From Psychrobacter vallis (GTDB lineage: Bacteria > Pseudomonadota > Gammaproteobacteria > Pseudomonadales > Moraxellaceae): DNA of 64,000 nucleotides. The DNA lies in contig NZ_CAJHBU010000004.1 of assembly GCF_904846715.1 (NCBI RefSeq), positions 165,995 to 229,994 of the forward strand. The letters are read 5' to 3'. Positions 35,705-44,750 of the stretch are shown piece by piece. The notes under the pieces were generated by a model. That model was not told where the DNA came from. It ran no database searches and was given only the letters and a program-made list of their open reading frames with translations. Position 1 is the stretch's first letter. Each line of letters opens with the position of its first letter. The position numbers and the translations under genes were made by a program.

Positions 35705-36565
35705 TTAACTAATTTTCAACGGATAAGTCGGCTCAAACAGCCCCAGTGACATGGCTTGCTTGACCATGCCCATAATATCGCTGTCGATGATCTCAAACAG
35801 CGTATCCAACTCATCAATGACATAATAAATCGGCTGAATCTGATCGATGCGATAAGGCGTACGCAGCACATCCATTAGATCAAAAGCTCGACACTCTGGT
35901 CGATTTTGCGGCTCATTGCTCAGGGCATAGACGGTTTCAGAGGGTGAACTTAGGATGCCGCCGCCATAGATTCTACGGTTTTCAGGGTTGCTCCCAACCA
36001 AACCAAACTCGATGGTAAACCAATACAGCCTCGCCAAAAATCCTCTTTCTTCTTTGGTCGCAGTGAGACCGAGCTTGCCGTAGGTTTCGTTAAAAATCGC
36101 AAACGCAGGATGCGTCAGCAGTGGGCAATGGCCGACGATTTCATGAAAAATATCAGGCTCTTCGATGTAATCCATGTCCTCAAAGCGGCGGATAAAGGTT
36201 GCCACGGGAAAGGACTTATTGGCCAATAGTTTAAAAAACTTGCCAAAGCTGATTAGTGCCGGAACAGCCGCTGTTTGCCAGCCTGTCGTGGCTTGCAATA
36301 CCTCATCGATATCCTGTAGCTGTGGAATATAACTAGTCGGTAGATTGAGTTTTTCCAAGCCTTGCAGGTACTCTACGCAGGCACGATTGGGTATTTTCGT
36401 CGCTTGACGTGCCAGCAGCGCCTGCCACATAGCATTCTCATCATCACTATAATGAATATGACCATTGGCATCTGGCTGATGCGAGAGGTAAGGTTGCTTT
36501 TTCGCAGTCATACTACCTGCACTGACGGTTTTATGAGGAGAGTCTAGAGATTGAAGGCGTTCCAT
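35705..36565 (-). CDS. phhA: phenylalanine 4-monooxygenase
   Basis: The ATG at 36565 has AAGGAAC about 8 bases upstream and gives 286 residues, a normal bacterial size. It hydroxylates phenylalanine to tyrosine using tetrahydropterin, O2 and a non-haem iron. The iron ligands are visible in FHEIVGHCPLL (two His) and WFTIEFGLVG (Glu). It lies between hppD and phhB and probably forms an operon with them. Confidence 0.95.
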   Translation of the reverse strand: MERLQSLDSPHKTVSAGSMTAKKQPYLSHQPDANGHIHYSDDENAMWQALLARQATKIPNRACVEYLQGLEKLNLPTSYIPQLQDIDEVLQATTGWQTAAVPALISFGKFFKLLANKSFPVATFIRRFEDMDYIEEPDIFHEIVGHCPLLTHPAFAIFNETYGKLGLTATKEERGFLARLYWFTIEFGLVGSNPENRRIYGGGILSSPSETVYALSNEPQNRPECRAFDLMDVLRTPYRIDQIQPIYYVIDELDTLFEIIDSDIMGMVKQAMSLGLFEPTYPLKIS

Positions 36566-36698
36566 GCCAGTGTTCCTTTTATTGCTGTTAAGGACAAGAT
36601 AAACTCCATTTGTCCTGTCCACTTATCACATTAAAACTTAACGAAACTTACGGCGTTCCAAGCTTTTGCTAATCGGCTTTTTGCTAATCATGCTTTTA

Positions 36699-37793
36699 CT
36701 AGCCAGCTTCTTGCTGACCAACCGTGCCGCGACGTACTTGGTCACGCTCGATAGATTCAAACAATGCCTTGAAGTTACCTTCGCCAAAGCCTTCTGAGTA
36801 ATCACCTTTACGTTGAATAAATTCAAAGAACACAGGGCTACCTAAGATAGTTTCGGAGAAAATCTGTAGCAATAGACGCGGTGTACCGCCTTCTGTCGTA
36901 CCGTCTAATAAGATGCCTCGCATTTGCAAGTCAGCGACATTTTCGCCATGGTTTGGCAAACGCTCGCTGAGCATTTCATAATAAGCAGCTGTCGGCGCTG
37001 TCATAAGCGGAATCCCAGCGGCTTTGAGCTTATCGATACTGGCAAATAAATCATCACTGGCTAAAGCAATGTGCTGAATACCTTCGCCATTGAAGTGCAT
37101 CAAGTACTCTTCGATTTGGCCGCCGCCCTGCTTAGATTCTTCATTTAGCGGAATACGAATTTTGCCATCCGGTGCGGTCATGGCCTTACTGGTCAGCCCT
37201 GTGTACTCACCTTTGATATCAAAAAAGCGGATTTCACGGAAATTAAAGATACGCTCATAAAAGTTTGCCCAATAGGCCATGCGACCACGGTAAACATTAT
37301 GGGTCAGATGATCGATGACTTTGAAACCATGACCGACAGGACGTCTATCAACATCGGCAAAAAACTTAAAATCGACATCATAAATAGACTCGCCGTCTTT
37401 ATAACGGTCAATTAAATAAATCAATGAGCCGCCGATACCTTTAATCGCTGGCAGTCTCAGCTCCATCACCCCTGTTGGTACCTCTACTGGCTGCGCACCC
37501 ATTGCAATGGCACGCTCGTAGGCTTTTTTGGAATCTTGCACACGAAAACCCATGCTACAAGCCCCTGCCCCATGCTCTTCGACGAAGTAGCTGGCTTGGC
37601 TTTTTGGCTCACGGTTTAGGATAAGATTGATGTCACCTTGACGATATAGCGCCACATCTTTTGAGCGATGGTTGGCCACATGGGCAAAGCCAAGCTGTTG
37701 GAACAAGGCATCGACAGCGTCAGGTTGAGGTGAGGCGAATTCAACAAAATCAAACCCATTCAAGCCCATGGGATTTTCAAATAAATCTGCCAT
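36699..37793 (-). CDS. hppD: 4-hydroxyphenylpyruvate dioxygenase
   Basis: The ATG at 37793 has AAGGA about 10 bases upstream and gives 364 residues. This VOC-superfamily Fe(II) enzyme converts 4-hydroxyphenylpyruvate to homogentisate. Metal ligands are seen in HLTHNVYRG (His), [11 protein letters not shown] (His) and [12 protein letters not shown] (Glu). It is the first gene of the minus-strand hppD-phhA-phhB(-nhaC) set and is divergent from a LysR gene. A lysine/serine-codon-rich short repeat follows the stop and appears non-coding. Confidence 0.95.
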   Translation of the reverse strand: MADLFENPMGLNGFDFVEFASPQPDAVDALFQQLGFAHVANHRSKDVALYRQGDINLILNREPKSQASYFVEEHGAGACSMGFRVQDSKKAYERAIAMGAQPVEVPTGVMELRLPAIKGIGGSLIYLIDRYKDGESIYDVDFKFFADVDRRPVGHGFKVIDHLTHNVYRGRMAYWANFYERIFNFREIRFFDIKGEYTGLTSKAMTAPDGKIRIPLNEESKQGGGQIEEYLMHFNGEGIQHIALASDDLFASIDKLKAAGIPLMTAPTAAYYEMLSERLPNHGENVADLQMRGILLDGTTEGGTPRLLLQIFSETILGSPVFFEFIQRKGDYSEGFGEGNFKALFESIERDQVRRGTVGQQEAG

Positions 37794-37878
37794 TGTAATC
37801 ATCCTTAATTTCAATTGGTGGTATAAAAAACTGTAAAAAATATGCTCAATCAATAATTCTTATTGACGATGCATTTAT

Positions 37879-37907
37879 ATTAGATTAGCTTTATTTATAA
37901 GACTAAT
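37879..37907. promoter_or_regulatory. possible LysR operator between hppD and lysR
   Basis: A dyad with outer arms ATTAG and CTAAT across 29 AT-rich bases lies in the 146-bp divergent gap. LysR regulators usually bind such interrupted dyads near divergent promoters. The assignment rests on position and symmetry only. Confidence 0.35.
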
Positions 37908-37939
37908 TGTTTTTTATGATTTATTTATCAGGTTTACTT

Positions 37940-38869
37940 ATGAATATCAGCATTCGCCAATTGACCGCTTTTATCAAAGTCGCTGACAACGGCAGTTTTA
38001 CGCGTGCCAGCGATCAGATGCATTTGACCCAATCTGCCGTTAGTGGTTTGATCAAAGAATTAGAATCTAGCCTTGGTATTGTGTTATTTGATCGCACCAC
38101 ACGTCAGCTGTCCTTGTCGACAGTCGGACATCATTTGCTCCCTCAAGCTCGGCGCATTTTGAATGAGATGCAACTGTTTGAGAACGAGGCCAGCAGTTTG
38201 ACCAATTTGGCACAAGGTAACGTCAGACTGGCTGTTTCGCAGTTTGCAGCCTCCTCTATGCCAGCAGTGATCGCCCAGTTTGCCCAGCAGCATCCTGAAA
38301 TTGGCGTGTCATTGTTGGATTGTTCAGCAGAAAATTTGCTGAAACATGTTCAAGACATTGAGGTGGATTTAGGCGTCGGTACTGAGCTTGAATTTATGGA
38401 AACTGAAGATGATATCCGTGCCGATTTGTTATATCAGCTGCCGTTTTGCGTGGTCATGCCGGACACACATGCACTGGCAAAAAAACCTGAAATCACGTGG
38501 CAAGATTTATTAGATATTCCGCTCATTACGCTACAAGGGCCTTTTATTGAAAAAGTAACCGCAGAGCTGGATGACCGCATCGCTGACCATATTCAGCAGG
38601 CGCGTTACAAAGTAAATTTTATGTCCACCGCGCTTGAGATGACCCGTCAAGGCTTTGGCATCACTCTGTGTCTGCCCTATATGCCTGAGGTGATTGACTG
38701 GGTCAGTGCCAACGGCCTACAAATGAGACCGCTGGCGCAACCGGTTAAAATGCGGCAGTTTTTTATCTATCAGCGGTCTTCGCGTGCGCTCTCTCCTGCT
38801 ACTATTGCCTTTAAGGAGTTTTTGCAGACTTACTTTTCTAGCCATTTTAATGACTTACAGCGTAGTTAA
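37940..38869 (+). CDS. LysR-type transcriptional regulator
   Basis: Starting at the ATG at 37940 it has 309 residues. The N-terminal winged HTH is typical (IRQLTAFIKVADNGSFTRASDQMHLTQSAVS), followed by a two-lobed effector-binding domain. It is divergent from hppD and upstream of the aromatic aminotransferase, so it is a candidate regulator of aromatic amino acid catabolism. The ligand is unknown. The ribosome site is weak (CAGG). Confidence 0.9.
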   Translation: MNISIRQLTAFIKVADNGSFTRASDQMHLTQSAVSGLIKELESSLGIVLFDRTTRQLSLSTVGHHLLPQARRILNEMQLFENEASSLTNLAQGNVRLAVSQFAASSMPAVIAQFAQQHPEIGVSLLDCSAENLLKHVQDIEVDLGVGTELEFMETEDDIRADLLYQLPFCVVMPDTHALAKKPEITWQDLLDIPLITLQGPFIEKVTAELDDRIADHIQQARYKVNFMSTALEMTRQGFGITLCLPYMPEVIDWVSANGLQMRPLAQPVKMRQFFIYQRSSRALSPATIAFKEFLQTYFSSHFNDLQRS

Positions 38870-39032
38870 GTATGGAGGCAACAGGCATTACTGGCGATAA
38901 AACCGTTAATAAATAATGCCTTTGAACAACTATCTGATTAATTATGCAAGATAGTTGAATCTCATATTGAGTTAAGCGTCGATTTGCTCTATGATTTTTG
39001 GCGGCTCAATTTATATTTTATAAGGAAACAAC

Positions 39033-40229
39033 ATGTTTGAACGTATCGACTATTATGCTGGTGATCCAATTTTAGGGTTGATGGAAAAATATTCAGCGGA
39101 CAGCAATCCCAATAAAGTCAATTTAGGCATTGGTATTTATTATGATGAAAATGGCGTATTGCCCGTACTCGACTGCGTAAAAACAGCAGAGCAGCGCATT
39201 GCTGATCCTATTTCTCCTCGTCCCTATCTGCCAATGGCAGGCTTACCAGGACATCGTAAAGGCTGCCAAGAGCTATTATTTGGTAAAGACGCTCAAATCT
39301 TACAAGACGGTTTGGTTGCGACCATCGCCACTATCGGTGGTTCTGGCGCTCTAAAAGTCGGCGCTGAGTTCATCCATGAATGGTTCCCACAATCTAAATG
39401 CTATGTGAGTGATCCAACATGGGGCAATCACATTGCCATTTTTGAAGGCTCTGATGTCGAAGTCGGTAAATACCCGTACTATGACAAAGCCAGCAGTAGC
39501 ATCAAATTTGATGAGATGATTGCGTTTTTTGAAACGTTGAACAAAGATGATGTGATCTTGCTACACCCTTGCTGCCACAACCCAACAGGGCTTGATTTGA
39601 CCCGTGAGCAATGGGACACAGTGCTAAACGTCATTCAAGCGCGTGAGCTGATTCCATTCATGGATATTGCTTACCAAGGCTTTGGTGAAGATATGGACAG
39701 CGACGCTTATGCGATTCGTAAAGCCGTCGATATGGGATTGCCATTGTTTGTCAGTAACTCGTTCTCTAAAAACTTATCACTATATGGCGAGCGTGTCGGT
39801 GGTCTATCAGTCGTATGCCCAACGGTTGATGAGACCGAGCGTGTATTTGGTCAGCTGAATTCTTTGGTGCGCCGTATCTATTCAAGCCCACCATCACATG
39901 GTGGACGTGTCGTCGATATCGTCATGAATGATGAAGTACTACATGAGCAATGGGTTGGCGAAGTCTATGCGATGCGTGACCGTATCAAAGCCATGCGTCT
40001 CAAGCTTAAATCTGTCTTAGAAGCCAAAATCCCGAACCGCAACTTTGATTATATTACCCGTCAAAATGGCATGTTTAGCTTTACAGGATTGACGCCTGAA
40101 CAAGTAGAGCGCCTACAAAGCGAGTTTGGTATTTACATGGTATCCAACTCCCGCATGTGTGTGGCTGGATTGAACACCAGTAACATCGACTATGTCGCCA
40201 ATGCGATGGCAGATGTTTTAAAAGACTGA
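39033..40229 (+). CDS. tyrB: aromatic amino acid aminotransferase (class I, TyrB/AspC-like)
   Basis: This 398-residue PLP aminotransferase interconverts tyrosine or phenylalanine with 4-hydroxyphenyl- or phenylpyruvate. Visible are LHPCCHNPTGLDLT (cofactor-binding Asn), FMDIAYQGFG (Asp/Tyr) and the Schiff-base Lys in SNSFSKNLSLYGERVG; the substrate-carboxylate Arg is in SNSRMCVAGL. TyrB versus AspC cannot be decided from motifs. Location in a tyrosine-degradation block favours the aromatic function. AAGGAAA precedes the ATG and a strong terminator follows. Confidence 0.88.
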   Translation: MFERIDYYAGDPILGLMEKYSADSNPNKVNLGIGIYYDENGVLPVLDCVKTAEQRIADPISPRPYLPMAGLPGHRKGCQELLFGKDAQILQDGLVATIATIGGSGALKVGAEFIHEWFPQSKCYVSDPTWGNHIAIFEGSDVEVGKYPYYDKASSSIKFDEMIAFFETLNKDDVILLHPCCHNPTGLDLTREQWDTVLNVIQARELIPFMDIAYQGFGEDMDSDAYAIRKAVDMGLPLFVSNSFSKNLSLYGERVGGLSVVCPTVDETERVFGQLNSLVRRIYSSPPSHGGRVVDIVMNDEVLHEQWVGEVYAMRDRIKAMRLKLKSVLEAKIPNRNFDYITRQNGMFSFTGLTPEQVERLQSEFGIYMVSNSRMCVAGLNTSNIDYVANAMADVLKD

Positions 40230-40276
40230 CTGCATCCTTTATCAAACGATACCGTTTGGTAAAATCAAGTTATAAG

Positions 40277-40306
40277 AAAAAGGCTGAGCGTTTGCTTAGC
40301 CTTTTT
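40277..40306 (+). terminator. Rho-independent terminator after tyrB
   Basis: AAAAAGGCTGAGC (40277-40289) pairs with GCTTAGCCTTTTT (40294-40306) with one wobble, then a run of T residues. It lies about 48 bp after the stop codon. Confidence 0.88.
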
Positions 40307-40456
40307 TTCGTCCAGTATTTATTTAGAATTGGCTGTATCCGTACCATATATCATCGCTATATAAAAAACTTGCAATCTATTGCGTCATAAATTACATTAT
40401 ACGTAAGCAATTATTCATAACATAATTTATTACTCATTTTTAGCAAGGAGCATGCT

Positions 40457-41746
40457 ATGTCAACGATTGACACAACCCTCACCTCATTTATCGATATTGC
40501 TAGCGATTCTGATTTTTCTATCCATAATCTGCCCTATGGCATCTTTAGTGAAACTCAAGACGGCAAACGCCGCGCTGGGGTCGCCATTGGCGAGCAAGTC
40601 TTGGATTTGTCTGTAATCGAAGCAGAAGGTTTATTAAGCTTAGAAGGCGGCCAATACTTTGATCAACCCACGCTAAACGCTTTTATTGACTCTGGTCGAG
40701 ACAACTGGACGCAAGCGCGTACGACTATCCAAACCCTACTGTCTAGTGCCACCGATACCTTGCGTGACAATGCAGATTTGCAGAAAAAAGCCCTCTTCCA
40801 GCAAGCCGATGTCACCATGCATTTGCCTGTTCACGTACCAGGTTTTACCGACTTTTACTCTTCTAAAGAGCACGCGACCAATGTCGGCACCATGTTCCGT
40901 GATCCAAGCAATGCCCTATTGCCTAACTGGACTGAGATGCCCGTTGGCTATAATGGACGCGCCAGCACAGTTATCGTCAGCGGTACTGATGTTGTGCGTC
41001 CATCCGGTCAATTAAAGCCAAATGCGGATGACCGTCCTATTTTTTCAGCTTGCAAGCGTTTGGATTTTGAGCTTGAAACTGCTTTTGTAGTTGGCAAAGG
41101 CAATAGCATCGGACAACCAATAGCAGTAGATCATGCTGCTGATCATATCTTTGGCATGGTTTTACTCAACGATTGGTCAGCCCGTGACATTCAAAAGTGG
41201 GAGTATGTGCCACTAGGGCCATTTAATGCCAAAACTTTTGCCTCGGAAGTCTCACCTTGGATTGTGACCATGGATGCGTTGGCACCTTTCAAAACCTCAT
41301 GTCCAAATCAAGAGCCAAAACCATTGGCTTATTTGAACGAAAAAAACACCGATAACAGTTTTGATATCAATCTATCAGTCGAGCTACTGCCCGAAAATGC
41401 AGAGAGCGCCACCGTTGTTTGCGAAACCAATTTCAAATATATGTACTGGTCAATGGCACAGCAGCTAACGCATCACACCATCACAGGCTGTAAAGTAGAA
41501 GTCGGCGATATGATGGGTTCAGGCACCATTTCGGGATCAACACCCGACTCTTACGGCTCGATGCTGGAGATTGCTTGGAACGCCACCAAACCTGTCACGC
41601 TTAAAGGCAATGAAACGCGCAGCTTTATAGAAGATGGCGATACTGTGATCATGAAAGGCTATAGCGAAAAAGATGGCATCCGTGTCGGTTTTGGCGAAGT
41701 ACGCGGCAAAGTATTGCCCGCGCTCAGCTTTGATTTTGATAAATAA
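40457..41746 (+). CDS. fahA: fumarylacetoacetase
   Basis: This 429-residue FAH-family hydrolase splits fumarylacetoacetate into fumarate and acetoacetate, the last step of tyrosine degradation. The N-terminal FAH_N-like segment (LPYGIFSETQDGKRRAGVAIG) is present. The catalytic core includes DFYSSKEHATNVGTMFRD, RLDFELETAFVVG, NDWSARDIQKWEYVPLGPF and GDMMGSGTISG with metal-ligand Asp/Glu residues. AAGGAG precedes the ATG. It is a separate unit after the tyrB terminator. Confidence 0.95.
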   Translation: MSTIDTTLTSFIDIASDSDFSIHNLPYGIFSETQDGKRRAGVAIGEQVLDLSVIEAEGLLSLEGGQYFDQPTLNAFIDSGRDNWTQARTTIQTLLSSATDTLRDNADLQKKALFQQADVTMHLPVHVPGFTDFYSSKEHATNVGTMFRDPSNALLPNWTEMPVGYNGRASTVIVSGTDVVRPSGQLKPNADDRPIFSACKRLDFELETAFVVGKGNSIGQPIAVDHAADHIFGMVLLNDWSARDIQKWEYVPLGPFNAKTFASEVSPWIVTMDALAPFKTSCPNQEPKPLAYLNEKNTDNSFDINLSVELLPENAESATVVCETNFKYMYWSMAQQLTHHTITGCKVEVGDMMGSGTISGSTPDSYGSMLEIAWNATKPVTLKGNETRSFIEDGDTVIMKGYSEKDGIRVGFGEVRGKVLPALSFDFDK

Positions 41747-41763
41747 CAGCCAACACATAGCAC

Positions 41764-41937
41764 TAGGGCGTGTCTTCAATCTGAAAATGGTGATAAAAAT
41801 AAGATAAATGGCAGCCAAACAAGGAAAATAGTGCAGATAATATCGAGATATTGACTAGCTATTTGACGTAGTTTGGCAAGATTTAGCTATTTTTAGCTCA
41901 TTTAGTCGCTTTTGTTCAGATTGAGGACATGCCCTAA
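41764..41937. repeat. MITE-like repeat, family 2, copy 1
   Basis: This 174-bp element has terminal inverted repeats: TAGGGCGTGTCTTCAATCTGA on the left and its near-complement ending GACATGCCCTAA on the right. TA occurs at both outer edges, compatible with a TA target duplication. Internal sequence (GCCAAACAAGGAAA, GATAATATCG, CAGCTATTTGRC-like) is shared with copy 2 at 43749 in the same orientation. It encodes no protein. Confidence 0.88.
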
Positions 41938-42024
41938 TATAAACATAGAAAAATAGGCGTAAAAGCAGTTGAGTGGCACCGTTAAACAAATACTACTGAT
42001 AGTAAATATTTACTACCAACTTGC

Positions 42025-42132
42025 TATAGTCGAAGCCAAATAATTTCGATACAAGGAAGCCACGCACAGATAGTACAAGTAGTACATCAAGCGGGGATGA
42101 CGATGTAGCGGATTTATAGGGGTTTGACTATA
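42025..42132. repeat. TATAGTC-bounded dispersed repeat, family 3, copy 1
   Basis: This 108-bp element begins TATAGTC and ends GACTATA. It shares TACAAGG, GCRCAGATAGTAC, GTACA-CAAG and ATTTATA-GNNTTGACTAT blocks with the element at 58634, in the same orientation. It ends about 25 bp before the VOC gene ATG and so may contribute promoter or leader sequence. Confidence 0.82.
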
Positions 42133-42157
42133 AACGCTTTATCAAAAGGAGTTTGAT

Positions 42158-42733
42158 ATGAGCTTTACCATCGAAAAAATTCATCATGTGGCTTACCGCT
42201 GCAAAGATGCCAAAGAAACCGTGGAATGGTATAAAAAACACCTGAACATGGATTTTATCTTGGCATTTGCCGAAGATCATGTACCCTCAACCAAAGCCTT
42301 TGACCCTTATATGCACGTTTTTTTGAACGCTGGTAGCGGCAATGTTTTGGCGTTCTTTGAAGTGCCCAACCAACCAGAAATGGGCTTTGACCCCAATACG
42401 CCCAACTGGGTTCAACATTTGGCACTCAAGGTTAAAGACCGCGATGAGTTGCTACTGGCTAAAGAGCATTTAGAAAAAGGCGGCATTGATGTGATTGGCG
42501 TGACCAATCATGGGATTTTCCATTCTATTTATTTCTTTGATCCCAACGGTCATCGCTTGGAGCTGACTTATGATGATTCTGCATCAGACACAAAAATATC
42601 GATGATTACCGAAGAGATGAAGCAAGAGATGCTGGATGAATGGTCACGCACCAAACGTGCGCCAACACACACGCAGTTTTTGCATAGCGAGGAGATGGCT
42701 GAGGCCAAGCAACAAGTACCTGTAGGCGAGTAA
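42158..42733 (+). CDS. VOC-family (glyoxalase/extradiol dioxygenase fold) metalloprotein, candidate homogentisate dioxygenase
   Basis: This 191-residue protein has two VOC modules. Candidate metal ligands are His9/His10 (IHHVAYR), Glu68 (AFFEVP), His87 (WVQHLAL) and Glu135 (HRLELTY), the layout of VOC metalloenzymes including type I extradiol dioxygenases. About 50 C-terminal residues are charged and non-VOC. AAAAGGAG precedes the ATG. It sits between fahA and maiA, where homogentisate 1,2-dioxygenase would be expected, and no classical HmgA (cupin-type, about 430 residues) is in the window. Ring cleavage of homogentisate is therefore a reasonable hypothesis. A glyoxalase or other lyase role cannot be excluded. 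Confidence 0.85.
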   Translation: MSFTIEKIHHVAYRCKDAKETVEWYKKHLNMDFILAFAEDHVPSTKAFDPYMHVFLNAGSGNVLAFFEVPNQPEMGFDPNTPNWVQHLALKVKDRDELLLAKEHLEKGGIDVIGVTNHGIFHSIYFFDPNGHRLELTYDDSASDTKISMITEEMKQEMLDEWSRTKRAPTHTQFLHSEEMAEAKQQVPVGE

Positions 42734-42778
42734 ACACTTATTAAAGATTTTTCCATCACGTTGCTGACATCTTCTCGG

Positions 42779-43642
42779 CTACGCTATTTGATAACGCTGC
42801 GCTATCGCCAGTATTTGCTCAACCACATTGTGCTGCTTACTCATGGGTAGCTGCTCTGTGGTTCCAATGATGGTGATGGCATACTCTAATGGCAGGCTTT
42901 CAATAGAAGGCTTGCCATTGTTGTCATTGATAGTAGGTGACGTCACGATGGCATTGGTGGGTTGTGGCAAGATAACGGGAATGGTAATAGCGTTAATGCC
43001 CATCAACATATCACCTGTGACGGTCGCATAACCTTGGGTACGAATCTTGGTTTGCAGTTGGGTGAAATGTTGCCATTGTTCAGCGACTGCCGCTTGATCT
43101 TTTGTGTGCCATTCCGTCATTACCAATGGCTCAATGATGGCGTCAGGTTGGTAACTGGCAAACAGCTGCCCTGTCGCCGATGTCGTCAGCGGCATGCGTG
43201 AGCCAATTCGCGTAATAATGCTAATGGGGCTGTCCGGCTCAACCGATTGAATGATGATAGGGCCTTCATTAAACCATTTGGCAATTTGCACCGCACAATT
43301 TAAAGTATCTTTAATTTCATTGGCAATATGCGTCAGTCGCGCCAAGATATCGTGTTGATTGTAGCCAGTGTGCCCCAATGCTGCCAGTGCATTGACCCTA
43401 TCACCCAGTCCATAGCGGCCGTCGTCAAGCTTGCGCGCGTAGTTCTTACGAATGAGGCTAACCAAATAACGATGGCACTTTGCCGGATGCATTTGCATCA
43501 TTTGGGCAATATCCTTTAGCATCATAGGCTCGTTATGATCGATAAGGACATCTAGTATCGACAGGCCAATTTCAAGTGACTGGACACCGTTTTGATTTTT
43601 GCTCGTGGGAGAACTGTCTACAAGGCTTTTGGCTACTGGCAT
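42779..43642 (-). CDS. IclR-family transcriptional regulator (HmgR-like by context)
   Basis: Of 287 residues, the N-terminal winged HTH covers about 20-85 (SLEIGLSILDVLIDHNEPMMLKDIAQMMQMHPAKCHRYL) and the C-terminal IclR effector domain about 100-280 (TGQLFASY). In Pseudomonas an IclR protein, HmgR, represses the homogentisate genes, and this protein sits convergent to the VOC gene and divergent from maiA. It may do the same here. A MITE-like element occupies its upstream region. Confidence 0.9.
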   Translation of the reverse strand: MPVAKSLVDSSPTSKNQNGVQSLEIGLSILDVLIDHNEPMMLKDIAQMMQMHPAKCHRYLVSLIRKNYARKLDDGRYGLGDRVNALAALGHTGYNQHDILARLTHIANEIKDTLNCAVQIAKWFNEGPIIIQSVEPDSPISIITRIGSRMPLTTSATGQLFASYQPDAIIEPLVMTEWHTKDQAAVAEQWQHFTQLQTKIRTQGYATVTGDMLMGINAITIPVILPQPTNAIVTSPTINDNNGKPSIESLPLEYAITIIGTTEQLPMSKQHNVVEQILAIAQRYQIA

Positions 43643-43748
43643 GAGTTGCTCGATTAAATATCAATTAAATAAAAGCGTGATTCAGGAATACTTGTCGTTC
43701 ACTAGGTGGAATAAGCTTGGTATCAATCATTATAAGCCCTTATTCTAC

Positions 43749-43913
43749 TAGGGCGTTTCCTCATTTGAAAAATGGTAATAAAAATGAGATAAATTGAAGC
43801 CAAACAAGGAAAGTAGTGCCGATAATATCGGGATATTAACCAGCTATTTGGCAAAATTTAGCCATTTTCAGCCCATTTAGATGACTATCGATTGGATTAA
43901 GGACACGCCCTAA
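43749..43913. repeat. MITE-like repeat, family 2, copy 2
   Basis: This 165-bp element is bounded by TAGGGCGTTTCCTCA and GGACACGCCCTAA, again with TA at both edges. It is clearly homologous to the element at 41764 along its length. It fills most of the 302-bp divergent gap between the IclR gene and maiA and ends 31 bp before the maiA start. Confidence 0.88.
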
Positions 43914-43944
43914 CAACATACCATAATAAAAGGAATGAATAATA

Positions 43945-44589
43945 ATGAAACTTTATGGCTATTTTCGTAGCAGTACCGCTTATCGTACCCGTATCGCGAT
44001 GAATTTAAAAGGTTTAGAGTACGATTATGTCGCGGTCAATTTGGCACAAGATGAACAGATGGAAGAAGCTTTTAAGTCTATCAACCCACAAGGACTGGTT
44101 CCTGTTTTACAAGTCGATGATTTATTGTTATACCAAAGCCCTGCTATTTTGGAATGGTTGGAGGAAGTCTATCCTGAAAATTCTTTATTGCCAAAAGATG
44201 CGATCGGTCGTATGCATGTGCGCGCTATTAGCGCCATGATTGGCTGTGATATGCATCCGATTAATAATCGACGTATCTTACAGTATCTACGTAACGAGCT
44301 GTCCGTAGACGAAGCTGACGTTATGGCATGGTGCAATCGCTGGATAAGTGAGGGATTTATTGCTTTAGAAAAACGTCTGGCAGCGGATAACAATCGCGGG
44401 AAATTCTGTTACGGCAATCATCCTACTTTTGCAGATTGCTATTTGATTCCGCAGGTTTCTTCTGCTCGCCGCTTTAAAGTAGACCTAAGCCCTTACCCTA
44501 ATATTGTTGAAATTGATACACATTGCCGTACGCTAAAAGCTTTTACAGACGCCGATCCTATGATGCAACCTGATGCGCCAAAAGCTTGA
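43945..44589 (+). CDS. maiA: maleylacetoacetate isomerase (zeta-class GST)
   Basis: This 214-residue GST-fold enzyme isomerises maleylacetoacetate to fumarylacetoacetate using glutathione. The zeta-class motif region reads YFRSSTAYRTRIA (Ser9, Ser10), where the family usually has SSCSWRVRIAL, so the Cys is replaced by Ala/Thr. QSPAILEWLEE and the C-terminal DCYLIPQV are conserved. Good AAAAGGA ribosome site. It belongs with fahA and the VOC gene. Confidence 0.92.
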   Translation: MKLYGYFRSSTAYRTRIAMNLKGLEYDYVAVNLAQDEQMEEAFKSINPQGLVPVLQVDDLLLYQSPAILEWLEEVYPENSLLPKDAIGRMHVRAISAMIGCDMHPINNRRILQYLRNELSVDEADVMAWCNRWISEGFIALEKRLAADNNRGKFCYGNHPTFADCYLIPQVSSARRFKVDLSPYPNIVEIDTHCRTLKAFTDADPMMQPDAPKA

Positions 44590-44619
44590 TATATACACAT
44601 AATTAAATAAATTAAACGC

Positions 44620-44649
44620 TTCACAAACGAATTTAAACATGTGTATAAT
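44620..44649 (+). promoter_or_regulatory. sigma-70-like promoter upstream of DUF4331 gene
   Basis: TTCACA (44620-44625) and TATAAT (44644-44649) are separated by 18 bp. It lies about 100 bp upstream of the ATG at 44751. By-eye match. Confidence 0.55.
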
Positions 44650-44750
44650 TCAAATTAACTTAATAAGGACATTATTTAGTTAACTAGTAATTGTAAGTGA
44701 GATCGAATCTCAACCGCCCAATCACTTAAAGTTTCTTTACAAGGATCCGT

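Noticed and set aside
36638..36698. Short Lys/Ser-rich frame after the hppD stop
   Set aside because: It arises from a short AGCAAAAAGC-like repeat in the 3' flank and overlaps hppD; no ribosome site or conservation argument.
39033..44589. Canonical cupin-type homogentisate dioxygenase (hmgA)
   Set aside because: No frame of about 430 residues with HmgA-like sequence exists here; the gap is instead discussed under the VOC gene.
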